DNA from: Eretmocerus hayati | Lineage: Eukaryota > Arthropoda > Insecta > Hymenoptera > Aphelinidae | DNA length: 64,000 nt | Reading direction: 5' to 3' | Assembly: GCA_029851415.1 (NCBI GenBank) | Contig: CM056744.1 | Location: forward strand, 119,010,838 to 119,074,837 | Shown: piece by piece, positions 52,112-63,240 of the stretch | Layout: each line of letters starts with the position of its first letter | How positions within the stretch are numbered: the first letter of the stretch is position 1 | Translations under genes and position numbers: made by a program | Notes under the pieces: model-generated | What the model was told of the DNA's origin: nothing | Databases searched by the model: none | What the model saw: the letters and a program-made list of their open reading frames with translations, nothing else

Positions 52112-52303
52112 TTATTGCATTGCGAATTCGATATGACTCAAGAGTGAGAAAAATATCAATGAACTTTTCTTCCCTTTGATATGAAATACCAAATTATTAC
52201 GATTAAATAAACATTTGATATGACCATCTTCAATTCGATTTTTCTCCACTTTGACTCCTGTTATGACTTTTATACATTCATCATCTACCATTTGAGCAAA
52301 TGC
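52112..52303 (-). CDS. Second MBF2-like exon (paralogue fragment or alternative 3' exon)
   Basis: A minus-strand frame opens directly after a good acceptor (ttgttccttcag at 52304-52315) and runs about 63 codons to a stop at 52112. Its middle, I-T-G-V-K-V ... I-K-C-L-F, lines up with I-T-R-I-T-V ... V-S-C-I-L of the MBF2-like gene 420 bases upstream, then both continue with a strand rich in Lys and hydrophobic residues. It could be the last exon of a tandem MBF2-like paralogue whose first exon I cannot find. It could also be an alternative last exon joined to the phase-0 donor-like gcg|gtatga at the end of the upstream gene. The C-terminus lacks the V-Y-G end, so a decayed copy is also possible. 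Confidence 0.3.
   Translation of the reverse strand, partial: AFAQMVDDECIKVITGVKVEKNRIEDGHIKCLFNRNNLVFHIKGKKSSLIFFSLLSHIEFAMQ
52206..52211 (+). terminator. Polyadenylation signal AATAAA, GMC gene
   Basis: Canonical AATAAA 140 bases after the GMC stop codon and the first one met downstream. The mRNA end would fall around 52225-52240, inside the antisense MBF2-like exon-2 candidate. Confidence 0.6.
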
Positions 52304-52354
52304 CTGAAGGAACAAGTACTACATAATGCATAATTCCTTCTTAGAACATAAAGT

Positions 52355-52360
52355 TTTATT
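52355..52360 (-). terminator. AATAAA on the minus strand after the MBF2-like gene
   Basis: Minus-strand AATAAA about 370 bases beyond the stop of the MBF2-like gene. If used, it ends that transcript before the second MBF2-like exon and avoids overlap with the GMC transcript. Confidence 0.35.
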
Positions 52361-52725
52361 TTGCATCACATGAGCTGTATGACTTTGCTTCTTCAAAACA
52401 CCAATTTCAAAGTCTGAGAAGAAGGGTATTACTCCAAAACCAGCGGCTATACAGCTTTCGTCATATTATCATGGATATTCTATTCGATGCATCTAAACCA
52501 GCCTACATATTTTTACATAGATATGAGCGTGTACCTGTTCGACTCTTTTCTTATAACAATAATGCCTCTCCTCATTGATTCCGCATATTAAAACAGTATT
52601 TTAATCCAACAAAATATTGAGAATGCATATCCTTAATATGAAATTTGTTTCTTTGGATTGAGTTCATTCCATCCAAAAAATTACAATCTTAATGAAAAAT
52701 AGAAAATTTCCAGAAGTTGAAAGAT

Positions 52726-53121
52726 TCATACCGCCATCACACCATAAACTTCATCATGTATAATTATATGACCTTTCGTGGAACTTGTCAATTTCAAGGT
52801 GTATTTTTTCTTTCCTGGTTCCACATTCGTCAGGATACAAGAGACTTGGGAGTTGTCACTGGATCCAAATCTCACTGTTATTCTAGTTATCTCATAAATA
52901 TGCATGATTCTTACGGATTTTTCCAGTATCTTTATTCCTTCAACTTCGGAACGTGTGTACGACTCTTCCTTATGAAATAATAAGGATTCTCCTTTTTGTA
53001 CATTACCAAAAGTTATATTCTGATATTGCACGACGTTTTCCATATCAACGGATTCCGTGATAGAAATAACGTATTGGAATACTAGCAGATATTGCACGAG
53101 TCTTGACTTTGAATTGGTCAT
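52726..53121 (-). CDS. Small secreted protein, MBF2-like
   Basis: Single open frame of 131 codons read from 53121 down to 52726. Residues about 8-23 are hydrophobic and look like a signal peptide. Residues 36-127 follow the pattern I recall for the insect MBF2 family: an early F-G, a run of hydrophobic strand-like segments, E-I-T-R-I-T-V in the middle, then T-L-K-L-T-S-S-T-K-G-H and a final V-Y-G. The glycine-rich G-G usual in the centre of that family is missing, so it is a divergent member if the call is right. MBF2 was first described as a transcriptional co-activator, but most relatives look like small secreted proteins of unknown role. A TATA box stands about 90 bases upstream. It converges on the GMC gene. 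Family assignment is by eye only. Confidence 0.5.
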   Translation of the reverse strand: MTNSKSRLVQYLLVFQYVISITESVDMENVVQYQNITFGNVQKGESLLFHKEESYTRSEVEGIKILEKSVRIMHIYEITRITVRFGSSDNSQVSCILTNVEPGKKKYTLKLTSSTKGHIIIHDEVYGVMAV

Positions 53122-53206
53122 GGTAAGTGACTATACTGTGCTAGAGTGGTTTATGAATCACTCTTTTCGTAAGTAACTTTTTGAAAGGGCATCTTCGATT
53201 ATTCAC

Positions 53207-53215
53207 CTTATATAC
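53207..53215 (-). promoter_or_regulatory. TATA box of the MBF2-like gene
   Basis: On the minus strand the sequence reads tatataagg about 90 bases before the ATG at 53121. This spacing fits a start site about 30 bases on and a short leader of roughly 60 bases. Its presence supports 53121 as the true start codon. Confidence 0.45.
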
Positions 53216-56200
53216 CAAGATTATTTCTGTTCCTCAAGAGTTACTTATCCATTTTTTTACACGTGCGCATTGTTATGACTGTTGACGTTAACTCTTCATT
53301 CAAGTTATAACAGACCAATGTTGTTTCTTGTTTCCAATCGATTCTCATGAGTTCGTTCTATTCCGACCTTTTGTGATGGAAGAATAACCACAAATGTTTG
53401 TCAAAGTATTCGGAGAAGGTGCAAATAGACCCAATTCCATATTGTTCTATTTATAAAATGAAGATGAGCGTGTCTGTAAACTCTAATCAAAGAGTCGTTG
53501 AACCCAGGGCATCTGACTAATTTACCCAACACGAGAGTGGACGATCTATGAAGGAAAATTTACATTCGGGTACTTGTTATGGCTGATAGGTGGATTTTGG
53601 TTCAGACGTTGACAGCATGCAAAGTTCATTGAATTATGAACTCGAGTCAACATATTAGACATACAGGGTAGTACGAGTGTTAACTCTACTCGTTGGCTTT
53701 GACACAAAGTCGGGTAAATGCTCAGACCGATATCTTGGGGCATTTTTCTATTTCACTTCTTGGCTTTTACATTCAAATATTTATCGTGATTATCACAACA
53801 TTGGCCGATAAGGAAATTCAGTGTTCCTAGACGTATGAAGTCAAAATAATATTTTCTACAGAATGTACACCTATTCATCCGTTACTGTCTTTGTGATTTC
53901 AGTGAAACTTGTTCCCATTTCTTTTAAATTATCTATCGATGGCTTCTACTCATTCGAGTGTCTTTCCTTCATCAACGGAATTCTGTAGTGCTCATATCAA
54001 GACATATAGCTTACTCCTGATCAATTTACCAATAGATTTACGAGCATGAATTCCATCAGAATACAGAGTTGACTAGCAGTCCAGATCTGATATTTTACCA
54101 ACCATAGAAAGCCTGAAAAAAGCCACACAAACGTGGATGTACTCACTCACTGGTTGTGCCTATCATTGTAATATACTATTCGGTCTTTGAGATTTTCTCC
54201 TCTATTTTTCCTGTGCTGTTTTGAACTCGCTCTGTGTGCATCTATGTGAAAAGGAACAAACCCGATGTAGAGTACATAATGTGCAATCTAGTGCTATTTC
54301 TTGTGCACATACAAACTCGCCTGTAGGCTGTGAGAGGCTGGTCTCCCAAGGCAGCCGAGACGAATCGATCTTCAACACTTGTCTTGAAGTAACCGAGCAA
54401 ACTCTGTGATTGATCGTTGGCCAATTCGCTCTCTAAGGAGAACAGAAGATTAACTACGTGTAGTCAGACAAGTTTGCTCTGTGCAGAATTGGATAGACCT
54501 ATTATTGCTTTTAGTTAGTTTTCCATTTATACCTAACAGGATGTAATGAACAACTAAAAATGATAGCGATATTCTTATGATTTAGATAGTATTGTGAACT
54601 AATTCAGACATAGTCCTATACAGTGATTAAGAAGTACAGTAAGTTGGTTATGAGTTGTTGGATGAGTAGTTATCTCTGGTAGTATCCTGAAAAAGATTAT
54701 TCAGAGGGACTGATGGACGCCAGAGAATTCGCTCTCTTTTGACAGTAATTAATTTCAAATAGTGATGTGCAAGAGTATTGGTAAGCTTGATACTTGGGAA
54801 CACGAGGATTTTCTAGAATGTATACGGTTCCTGAGTATTTGAGTCCCCTCTTGGTTGGTTCAGTCTCTTGGAGAATCCAAAAACCCCTCTTCAGTAACTT
54901 TTATTTTAACATGGTAATATTACATATTGATAGTTTTCTAAAAGTAAGTAGTAATGAACATACTTATTATAACTGAGGTTCATCGTACCCAAAAACTTGA
55001 CCTCGAATCATATTAATGAATTGTAGCAGAATCAAACACCCCAATTGGATCTGTAAAGTACTTCAACAAACCATGATCAAAATTCTTCCGCCATCCCTAT
55101 CAGAACTATATCAGAATCTCAAAGCACCCGGGAGATTTATCACCTCGTAAGACAGTGAAGTTTTTGCGCCCCAGTCAGGAAGAAGAAAAGGTTGTTCTAA
55201 CGTGTTAGCAAACGCAGCCCTCGAGTAGCACCTCTTTTTGCTCTGCTCTTGGCGCATGCAAGACCATCAGACCTACTGGGAGGCCGTCTGTAAGCGTGAG
55301 AGAGCTGCCGCCATATTTGCTCGGCGATTCGCTGCGTAAGCGTGCATAATACGCCAAGATGAGGATGTTTGAGATTATGGAGGAGCATGAATGTAGTCCC
55401 GATGTTCTCATGATTGTGATTGTACAGAAGTATGATATTTTAAATACTTTCCAAAATAGTTCGAGATTGTCTTTCATACCGATTTAAGCAAATTATGTGA
55501 AGTGGACCGATTCTTCTCCAGAAAAGTTTTTTTTCCAATGAAAGCTACCTGGGATTGACATCATTTTATTCTTTGAACCAAAAAACTACATCTGTAAATC
55601 CTTGAAGAAGTTTTGCATGTATTGGCTTCAAAGCCATTTTTTTATGTTTCTGAAAAGTACTGGTCGAATGAGACAGCTTCGGCGGAAACCAGACAATGAT
55701 GAATTTGAATAGTTACACAGATAGTTGACAAACTTACCTTACAGTACCTATGATGAAAGAGAAGGGCACTCTCATTCTCGAGATTGATCTTGTTTTGCAA
55801 AATCTTTACCAAAGATCACATTCATTCGTTAAATCATCAAGATTTGTCAATTCAAGATTATACTTATATTATGCTTCGAGGGTATAAAAGTTAGATTTTA
55901 CATACCAATGAGTGGTATTATCTGTCTTGAATCGAATTGATGGCAAGGACCAGCATCAACACCAGCAGGATGCAAAATCCATCCAAATTTCTATCGGGTA
56001 TACGATGATTGTTTTTGACGATCCATGACTCGGAAACAAAAGTCCTTGTAAAAATATCGTTTGCACGCACAGACTGGCGCAATATTTGTCTCTTCAGATC
56101 GATCTGACTATCTCCATATGGTTATAGCCTAGCTATATAGATGAATGAACCATGGTATTCGAGAGTCCATGAATCTGCATAGGGAAGTAAGTGAATTACG

Positions 56201-59200
56201 CTGAATAATTGTTCCCAACTTTGCTACCCAGACTACAAACCACCAGAAACAACCAACGCAGCTGTCGAAACCAGAACCCTAAACGCTAAAATCTCGCCCG
56301 CGAGCATCTGCTGCAACCCTAAGAATAGTTGAAATTCCGATGTTACCTCTATTCCTGTGTGAAATACGAGGTTCCTCCTCCTCAAGAATGTTCCACCATC
56401 AACCCAAGCAACCACCTTATAAAAGCCTTATTATCGGTATCCAGTTTCCTTCCATAACCTCAATCTCGTATCATATTGGTACTTGCTATCATCTCGCTGC
56501 ATTTACTCTCTGATATAATACCTACACTTGCACATGTTACATATACCTCGCATTGGCTCGATAAATGCGGTTCGCTCAGCTAATCGAGTACAGCGCATCC
56601 GTTTGGTTCACTCACTCTCTGAATTTACGGACAAATTTGCGAAGCAGCAGGGGAGTATACTGCTACTGCCTTGTGCCTATATGTGTGTTAGCCGAAGTAA
56701 ATCGTTCGGGAGAAATTATTGGAGCTCGGTTTAAAGATTGCCGCCAAGAGGCTCTGCCAATACGCGGACACTTTCGACAAATGGCCTTGCTCCCTAGTCT
56801 CGCGTGCAATATACACATACTCTTTGGATGTATGTGGTGGTCGTGAATTTGTAGCCGAAGCAAATTGCGAGCTGTGTTCGATCTTGGGTAGATTCGTGGG
56901 ATAAATTCGTTCTCACAGTAGCGGGGGGGGGGGATACTATCTTGAATCATCGAAAGGAAGTGCAATAATATGCTTGGCTCGATGGGATTTCACTTATTTG
57001 TAACGCTTACATCTGTTGAAGGAAAAGTCAAAATCGCACACTCTGGAGACTTCCTTCTTCCCCCTTTGGGATTCTAGTGATCAGAATTTTCTTACCTGGT
57101 CTTTCCAGCTGCATCTGAAAAGACCAGATCACTGGTTCGCGAATTAGCTTTTGTGCGTTAATTAGTGTCATTTAGATTTTTCATTTCGATCCGATTTGAT
57201 CGTCGCATTTTTAACCTGTTTTCGAGGTTATGTTGAGGGGCTCACAATTTCTAGATGGATTCCAAACCTCCAGAACCACCAAAGAAGACACTTGTAAAAT
57301 TTTCTCTCCGACCAGGACCTCAGCGCAGATGGTCAGGACCTTGTCCACGAGTCTGTGGTGACCTTTTAGAGGTTATGCGTGTGATATTCATTTGGAGTAC
57401 CGTCGGAACTGTACAATTGACTCTGGTGGGGCAACATTTTTCGCTGGATAGAAAAGTTATCCAGTAATTCGGTTTTCCAGATACCCGCGCAGGGTCAAAC
57501 TTATACTAGTCCCGTTTGAGCAGGTTTTATATGCATCCGACGAATTCACTCATCCATATCTACGTCAATAATTTACTAATTACTTTCAGTGTTTATAAGC
57601 ATAAGTCAAGTATTATCAAAATACTAATTGAATCAGAAAATGAAGGATAAATAGATTCAATTTTACGAGTTCTCCTTTATGCAACAAATCTTGTATGTAT
57701 GCTGAATTTTTTTCTGTTGGTGATTGTATCAAGGGAATCTTGAATTTTAGACAAAGTAGGGGAAACATCTTCTTGAAAGTTAATTGATCATTCAACAAAA
57801 TGATCGCAGTGGTAGTTTGGTGTGGTATTTGATGAATGAAGAAGCCTCATCTCCATCCTCAATATGCCGGCAGCTCACAAATTGGTTGCTGTTCTATACT
57901 CGCCATGATGTTCAATTAATAATTGATGATTCACGAAGTTCCCCAAAAAATTGGTTTCATGTATAAGGTACCGACCGCACGCGCCGCTCGCAAGCTGCCC
58001 CTTTTCAGAGCCTGTTTCTAGTCTCACCTAGAAGAGTTCTCCCAAAGGACCGAGATTCTAGCCAATAACAGGGGTTTCCTGATTATGCCAGTCCAATTCG
58101 GGGAAATTCGATTGTGTGACATCAAAATAATCCAAAATTTCCATAACCAACTGTCCGTTAATTCTCTTAGAAATTATTGTCATATGTCATATTATCATGA
58201 GTTGTGAACATTTCACCGTCAACTTATCGACTATCCCTGAATGAACGTCAAGCAGAGACGGGCATACTCATCATCAACAACTTGACATCATATGCTAATG
58301 TGAAATTTATCCCTACAAACCATAACTATCTACATAATCCATGATATTTCATTTTCTTTCGTTTCAGGTATGAACGATTTTGCACCCATCATTTGTGCTG
58401 CTGGCTGTGGTTACTGACAGAATCCTGAGCTGTATTCGTGAGTTCAATATCCAGAGTCACCCATCAATCAGAAACTTTTTCTCCCTTTTGTCCACTTTGG
58501 TGAGAATGAAGGAGCCGATGTTGTGGATAATGAAATATGGTAGGCCAGCGTCAGGATAGGCAAAAGTGAATTAATAACCATATAGACCCGATACTCGTTA
58601 CTGGGCAGTCCTTTTCGTGCGGTCATGCGCACATCAGCCAACTCTTGACATGGGCTTGATGAGCAAAAAACTATGTAGAACGAAACTTATGATCGTGGCA
58701 ATTCGTTCATTGCCCCATAATGTCTTCCCCTTCCTCTTTCACTTGCGCCAGTGTTACCTTTTGTTCTTTGATTTCTATTGACTGCGTAATACATGGAGAG
58801 AGATTCATTTTTTATACGACTTATCCATTGATCCTTGTCAATCAAGTGGTCAAATCTGAACCTCAGATTGTAATTGTATCTGAACTGTGACTTCTTTGCT
58901 CCACAAAATTCATCACTATGCTGGAAAATATTTAAATAGTACTATCGTCATACAAAAATCGTCTTGGAATCTTTAAATTTCATAGATACCGACCTTCAAG
59001 CTCACATTACAATGAACTTATCCAGACAGACTTCTGAGGTAACCTTCGCAATCTTTGTTTTAGAATGCTTGCCTGGCAAGTATCTGGTTTTTGTGGAGTC
59101 CATAGCGATTCTGTCAAGTATTATTCGGGAAATGGCATAGTTTCTACATTTCCTGAATCTTTTTGATATCTTTTATTAGATTTTTTTCATGGCTGTTCCC

Positions 59201-59270
59201 AGGACAAATAATAGGAATTAGATCTCTAATGTATCACTTCTGCGATCATGGCGTCAAGAGAATCAAAGTT
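53216..59270. other. No gene recognised
   Basis: Short frames only. The plus-strand frame at 57255-57467 begins after an acceptor-like tttctag and is Pro/Arg-rich but unrecognised. A G11 tract lies at 56923-56933, and GC-richer patches at 55200-55390 and 56530-56900. Confidence 0.4.
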
Positions 59271-59456
59271 TCACTCGCCGTGTAAACCGAAAATGGTTTC
59301 TCCAACAGTAACTATTGTTACGATGATCACAGCGAAGCACCGGTAGAATTCTGACTTCATCGATGTAATTCCGCTACAGATTTCAAAACAGCTGCAACAG
59401 CATTCACAGAACTTGTCGTCACACGCGCATAAAAGATGTTCTAACCCGTCAGTCAT
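59271..59456 (-). pseudogene. Cys-rich ORF with a group III phospholipase A2-like motif
   Basis: A 61-codon minus-strand frame beginning M-T-D-G-L-E-H-L-L. It contains C-A-C-D-D-K-F-C-E-C, which matches the C-D-C-D-D-K-F-x-x-C signature of bee-venom-type (group III) secreted phospholipase A2. It is followed by a Cys-heavy stretch and then E-F-Y-R-C-F. The catalytic exon expected upstream (W-C-G-x-G and C-C-R-x-H-D) is not seen between 59457 and 60024. An acceptor-like ag lies just before H-L-L-C. So this is either the third exon of a gene whose core I missed, or a fragment, or coincidence. Confidence 0.25.
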
Positions 59457-59649
59457 GTTCTTGAAAATGAATCGCGTTTAGTATGGCAGATGCAGATATC
59501 AAAAATGATCTAATCTAACTTAGAACTGACTCATCTGACGAGAATCATGAAAATGTGCCTTGTCGAGTCGGAATGAGTTCCTAAACTGATGAATGATGAG
59601 ATAATTGTTCAAATGCCAGCACTGGGACCGGTGTCGTTAGAAACATTAT

Positions 59650-60024
59650 TTAGAATATATGATATGATGAACTTGATTGCGTCATTTTTGTGGAATACGT
59701 GTCAAGTATTTTCTGTGACGGAACAAACGAACGTAAATCTTCTTTATCTATGTTAATTGTTCGCATAAAATTTCTCAGAGCTCTCATAACTAATGCCAAC
59801 ATATTATTTAGCTCGAGTAATTGGGTTTGCTCACGTGTGTGGGTATAATTGTAGTTGTTCGACCCTTTGTAATTCATCGATTTGCACGTCGTTCGATCAA
59901 AAATTGTCCACGTTTCATCAGTTTGGCATGCTAAAGGCAACCAAAGATTATTAGAGTCTGTGATCGGAATTGAGCCCTCAATGCGGTAGTCATTTTGCAG
60001 GTGAACCATTAGAACAGATTGACC
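59650..60024 (-). CDS. Candidate 3' exon of the same unrecognised gene
   Basis: Minus-strand frame opening directly after a ctgtag acceptor at 60025 and running about 124 codons to a stop at 59650. It begins G-Q-S-V-L-M-V-H-L-Q, has a central N-N-L-W-L-P-L-A-C-Q, and then a long helical stretch of Leu, Met, Arg and Asn. A segment around N-L-W ... W ... D-R-T-T resembles the candidate exon at 60761-60953, which hints at an internal duplication. There is no recognisable domain, and chance cannot be excluded. Confidence 0.25.
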   Translation of the reverse strand, partial: GQSVLMVHLQNDYRIEGSIPITDSNNLWLPLACQTDETWTIFDRTTCKSMNYKGSNNYNYTHTREQTQLLELNNMLALVMRALRNFMRTINIDKEDLRSFVPSQKILDTYSTKMTQSSSSYHIF

Positions 60025-60109
60025 CTACAGATTGTTGAATCAGATAGTTACAGGACCTTGGAAAAATGGTACATTAACCTGGTGAACATATTTTGACGTT
60101 CAAAATGCG

Positions 60110-60740
60110 TTTTCTGAAGTGGAGTCCGCCCAAGAGGTGATTTGAGCTGCTGAATCCGAATCCGTTCTCAGAGTTGTTCCATCTTGTCAGGATTTTGAGA
60201 TAATTGTTATTAGACTTGCCAAAAATGCCGTTTTTGGGATTTTTCTCCAACTTATTGCACAAAAATCAGAGTTTCCTAATCTTTCTTGTTGGGCGTAAGA
60301 TGATCAATGGTGAATTAGTGTGCTAATCTTGGTTTCTAAGATGATACATTGTCTTTTTTTTTCGACGGTACGCTCACTTTCTGCTATGCTGCTACTACCT
60401 TTCGCATGGATGCACCGGGTTCTGCATGCAGTGAGCAGTCTATTAGTTTACCAGCGTATTGTCGATAAAAACCAGTGTATTTCAGCAACCAAAACTAGCA
60501 CACTATTTCAGCTCAGATCATCTTGTGAGGCTATTCTTCTCCTTTCTTGTAGACTCAACAGAAATAAAAATTAAAAAATCCTGGTTCTTATGATGTAAAT
60601 TGGAGAAAAATCCCAAAAATAGCGTTTCAGCAACAATGATTTCAAAATCGAGACGTGGTGGAACAATTCTGAACGGATTGTGACTCTGCAGATCGACCCA
60701 CATCTATTTTGATGATCTTTAGTTGAGAAATCGCATTTTT
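60110..60740. repeat. Inverted repeat around candidate minus-strand ORFs
   Basis: The plus-strand segment near 60600-60695 (ttggagaaaaatcccaaaaa ... gaacggatt) matches the minus strand of about 60135-60250 with substitutions and small gaps. It lies between the two candidate exons of the unrecognised gene and may be an old fold-back insertion in an intron. Confidence 0.45.
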
Positions 60741-60760
60741 TATGATTCTCTGTGATTTAC

Positions 60761-60953
60761 CGATGCAAGGGATTGAGAATACCCTTGATTTCTGATCCAA
60801 AGTAGTTTTTTGGTCCCAGATGGACTGAAGAATCATCCACAAAGTCCAGATCAGATTCACATTGTTTTGACACTCGCCGTTATCAAGCTTAAATTCTGCA
60901 ACCACAGTACCAGGCTTCATCATCTTACAGAGCTCAGTTCCATCATCAGGTCC
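60761..60953 (-). CDS. Candidate exon of an unrecognised protein
   Basis: Minus-strand frame open from a TAG that doubles as an acceptor (gctatag at 60954) through 64 codons to a donor-like cg|gtaaat at 60760. It starts G-P-D-D-G-T-E-L-C-K and includes T-V-V-A-E-F-K-L-D-N-G-E-C. The composition looks protein-like. Its end phase at this donor (1) does not fit the next open frame at 60024. An alternative donor at 60782 (agg|gtattc, phase 0) would fit. I cannot name the family. Confidence 0.25.
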
Positions 60954-62519
60954 CTATAGCAATCGATTCCTTTTATCCAACCACTCGACAAGAATGAATT
61001 CAAAACCTTACCACAGGATTCGCATTCAAAACAGACCCGCTAACCGCGCCAAATCACACGGTCGAATGCCTCAACGTTATTATCACATCCACGTGCATAC
61101 TTAAAGCCTTCCAGCAGGCCATATCATATTGGTCAATAAGGCGCCATGTACACCAATCAATTTTCCATACCTGATGTCACATCTCTCGCGACGCTCTCTT
61201 TATAGCCATCATCCACGTCTTCTCTATTCAAAAAGACATCAGCTAGAGAAGGTTCTATTCATCTGTGGGGCATGATGAGGTTTCCCATGACGCGCCATCA
61301 TATATACCGTATCTCATATTCACCGTATATTAGGTTGACCCTGAGCCTGCATTGCAATATCGACTCTTGCAAAAACTCGATTTGCCCATGGTGCAGCAGC
61401 TGTGGCTATAGAGTAACGCAGAGACAGAACCCCCACCAGAACCACTATTATACATAACCTATACGTAGTGTCCTGTTCTGTTGTATTAGAAGTAGCAGAT
61501 ATATAATACACAGCCGGTATAAGTAACGGTATGAGGAATAATTCGCGCGCGGGTCGCCGTTAATAAGTCGCATATATATAGGTATACTCATTCTCCATCT
61601 CGATAACATAATCAGAAAAGGTGAGCTCCTATATACATATTGGCCAAGCTGCTGACCACGCAGAATCAGAGCAAAGTAAATTATACTTTGGAGAAGCCAT
61701 TGAAAAATCGACAGCCCGCAGCAGCGGAGCTTCATTGTACTCAACATCACAGCTAGTATATAACTGTTTGCTTTGCTTTGCCCTGGTACTTTCTTACTAT
61801 TTTTTGCGTCTCTTTGCCTATATATCTGTACTTTTGCAGTTCTCGTTCACTCCCGTATGATGGGGAAAAAAATATGAAAAATTCTAGGTTAGAAGAGGGA
61901 CCGGCATGGCACGCGCTCTGGTAATTGAGAAATTGATACGGAAGGGCCGCCGCCGCCGATCGACGAGCGCTGATGAATGTTTTTTCGTCTAATTGTAGGC
62001 TTGGTTATAACGCGTGTGAGCTGGGTCTATGCCTGTACGTATGCCCGAGCTTATCGATGGTGTGAAGGCTCCCCTAGAGTTTATCATAGATCTAGATAGC
62101 CGAGATTGGATTTATGATGGGAGAATTGAAGAGATTGGAAAACTTCACGTAGCTTTCTTCTTGTGGCTTGTAGCCTGTGTGCTTTATGAGATTCATTCTG
62201 TGTGGTACGTGCAATTCTGATAGGAATTTGATGGAATCTTTATGAGCCGCTCTTGTAGATACTTAATTCCTCTGTATGAAATGAGTATATTACTTGGAAA
62301 GGTTTATTTTGGAAATACCAGTCCGTGGCGAAAATTTTGTTTCAAGAACTCGAGTGTTTGATATTCTAGGAGAAGGTTCGCTCTGAAAATTTTTCTTCCA
62401 ATCAACAAAATTTCTAAAGTAAGTTTTCTACCAAATTGTTCCAAAACTGCTGAACTATGCTTATGTCGACTGTTTATCAATTTTATATCATTATTATTCA
62501 ATTGATTATTAAGTTCATT
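60954..62519. other. No gene recognised
   Basis: A mixed-composition island at 61260-62010 has tatata tracts. No credible exon is seen. Confidence 0.45.
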
Positions 62520-63240
62520 GAGGTAAGTATACCCTGCATACCACCATATGTCTCTCAGAACTGAGCACCCGTTGACCTTCGCGCAATTTTTTGTACATTT
62601 TTTATGTTGAAATATGAGATAATTATTGATTTGAACCGACCCCGGGTGGTTTCTGCGTCTCCTAGAAAATATAAAATGAGTCGTTGCATTTTTCGTGTTT
62701 GCACACTTGAGAAATCTCCAACAAAATTGCGTTTAGTAAAACCAGTGCCTAACATTTATGGTTCGACCAACCTTGGCGTATTTTATAGCATCAGATTCTT
62801 TTTTTCAAGACCTTCGAAATCCGTTTTCAAGAATTGCAAAACTTGGATTTGGAGCAATTTTATGAGAAAAATACGGAGATCATACGCAGTCAAATGTAGG
62901 CCAAAATTAGTGTGTGCCCAACATGCCCCCATACTTTTATCTCGAAAGTGTGTGCAAATTGACTTTTTTTACCTACGTGTTTATCACGTCAAAATAGGTT
63001 AGAGATGGTGTAAGGATTACACGCTGATGAATACGATTTTATGCACTTTATCGACGATTTACATAAGTTTCTCTGGAAAAATCAAGACAGCTCGACTCCA
63101 GTTGATCAAAATTAGACATACCTTAGCTCATTTTGAAGATCTTGAACCAACCTTCAAAATGAGCTGAAATACATTGAAGAATGTTGAGGTAGAGTTATTG
63201 AGAAATGGCATAATGGAGGCATGTTGGGTACACCCTTCCA
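62520..63240. mobile_element. Repeat family 'tacccaacttgcccc', copy C
   Basis: It starts gaggtaagtataccc and ends ggaggcatgttgggtacac. Inside are tgtgcccaacatgccccca (about 62914), a cacgtcaaaatag block also present in copy A in the other orientation, and the ttcaaaatgagctgaaat block. It is diverged, and its ORFs are not credible. Confidence 0.5.

Noticed and set aside
57255..57467. 70-codon Pro/Arg-rich ORF after an acceptor-like site
   Set aside because: No recognisable domain, no matching donor, and the neighbouring sequence gives no partner exon.
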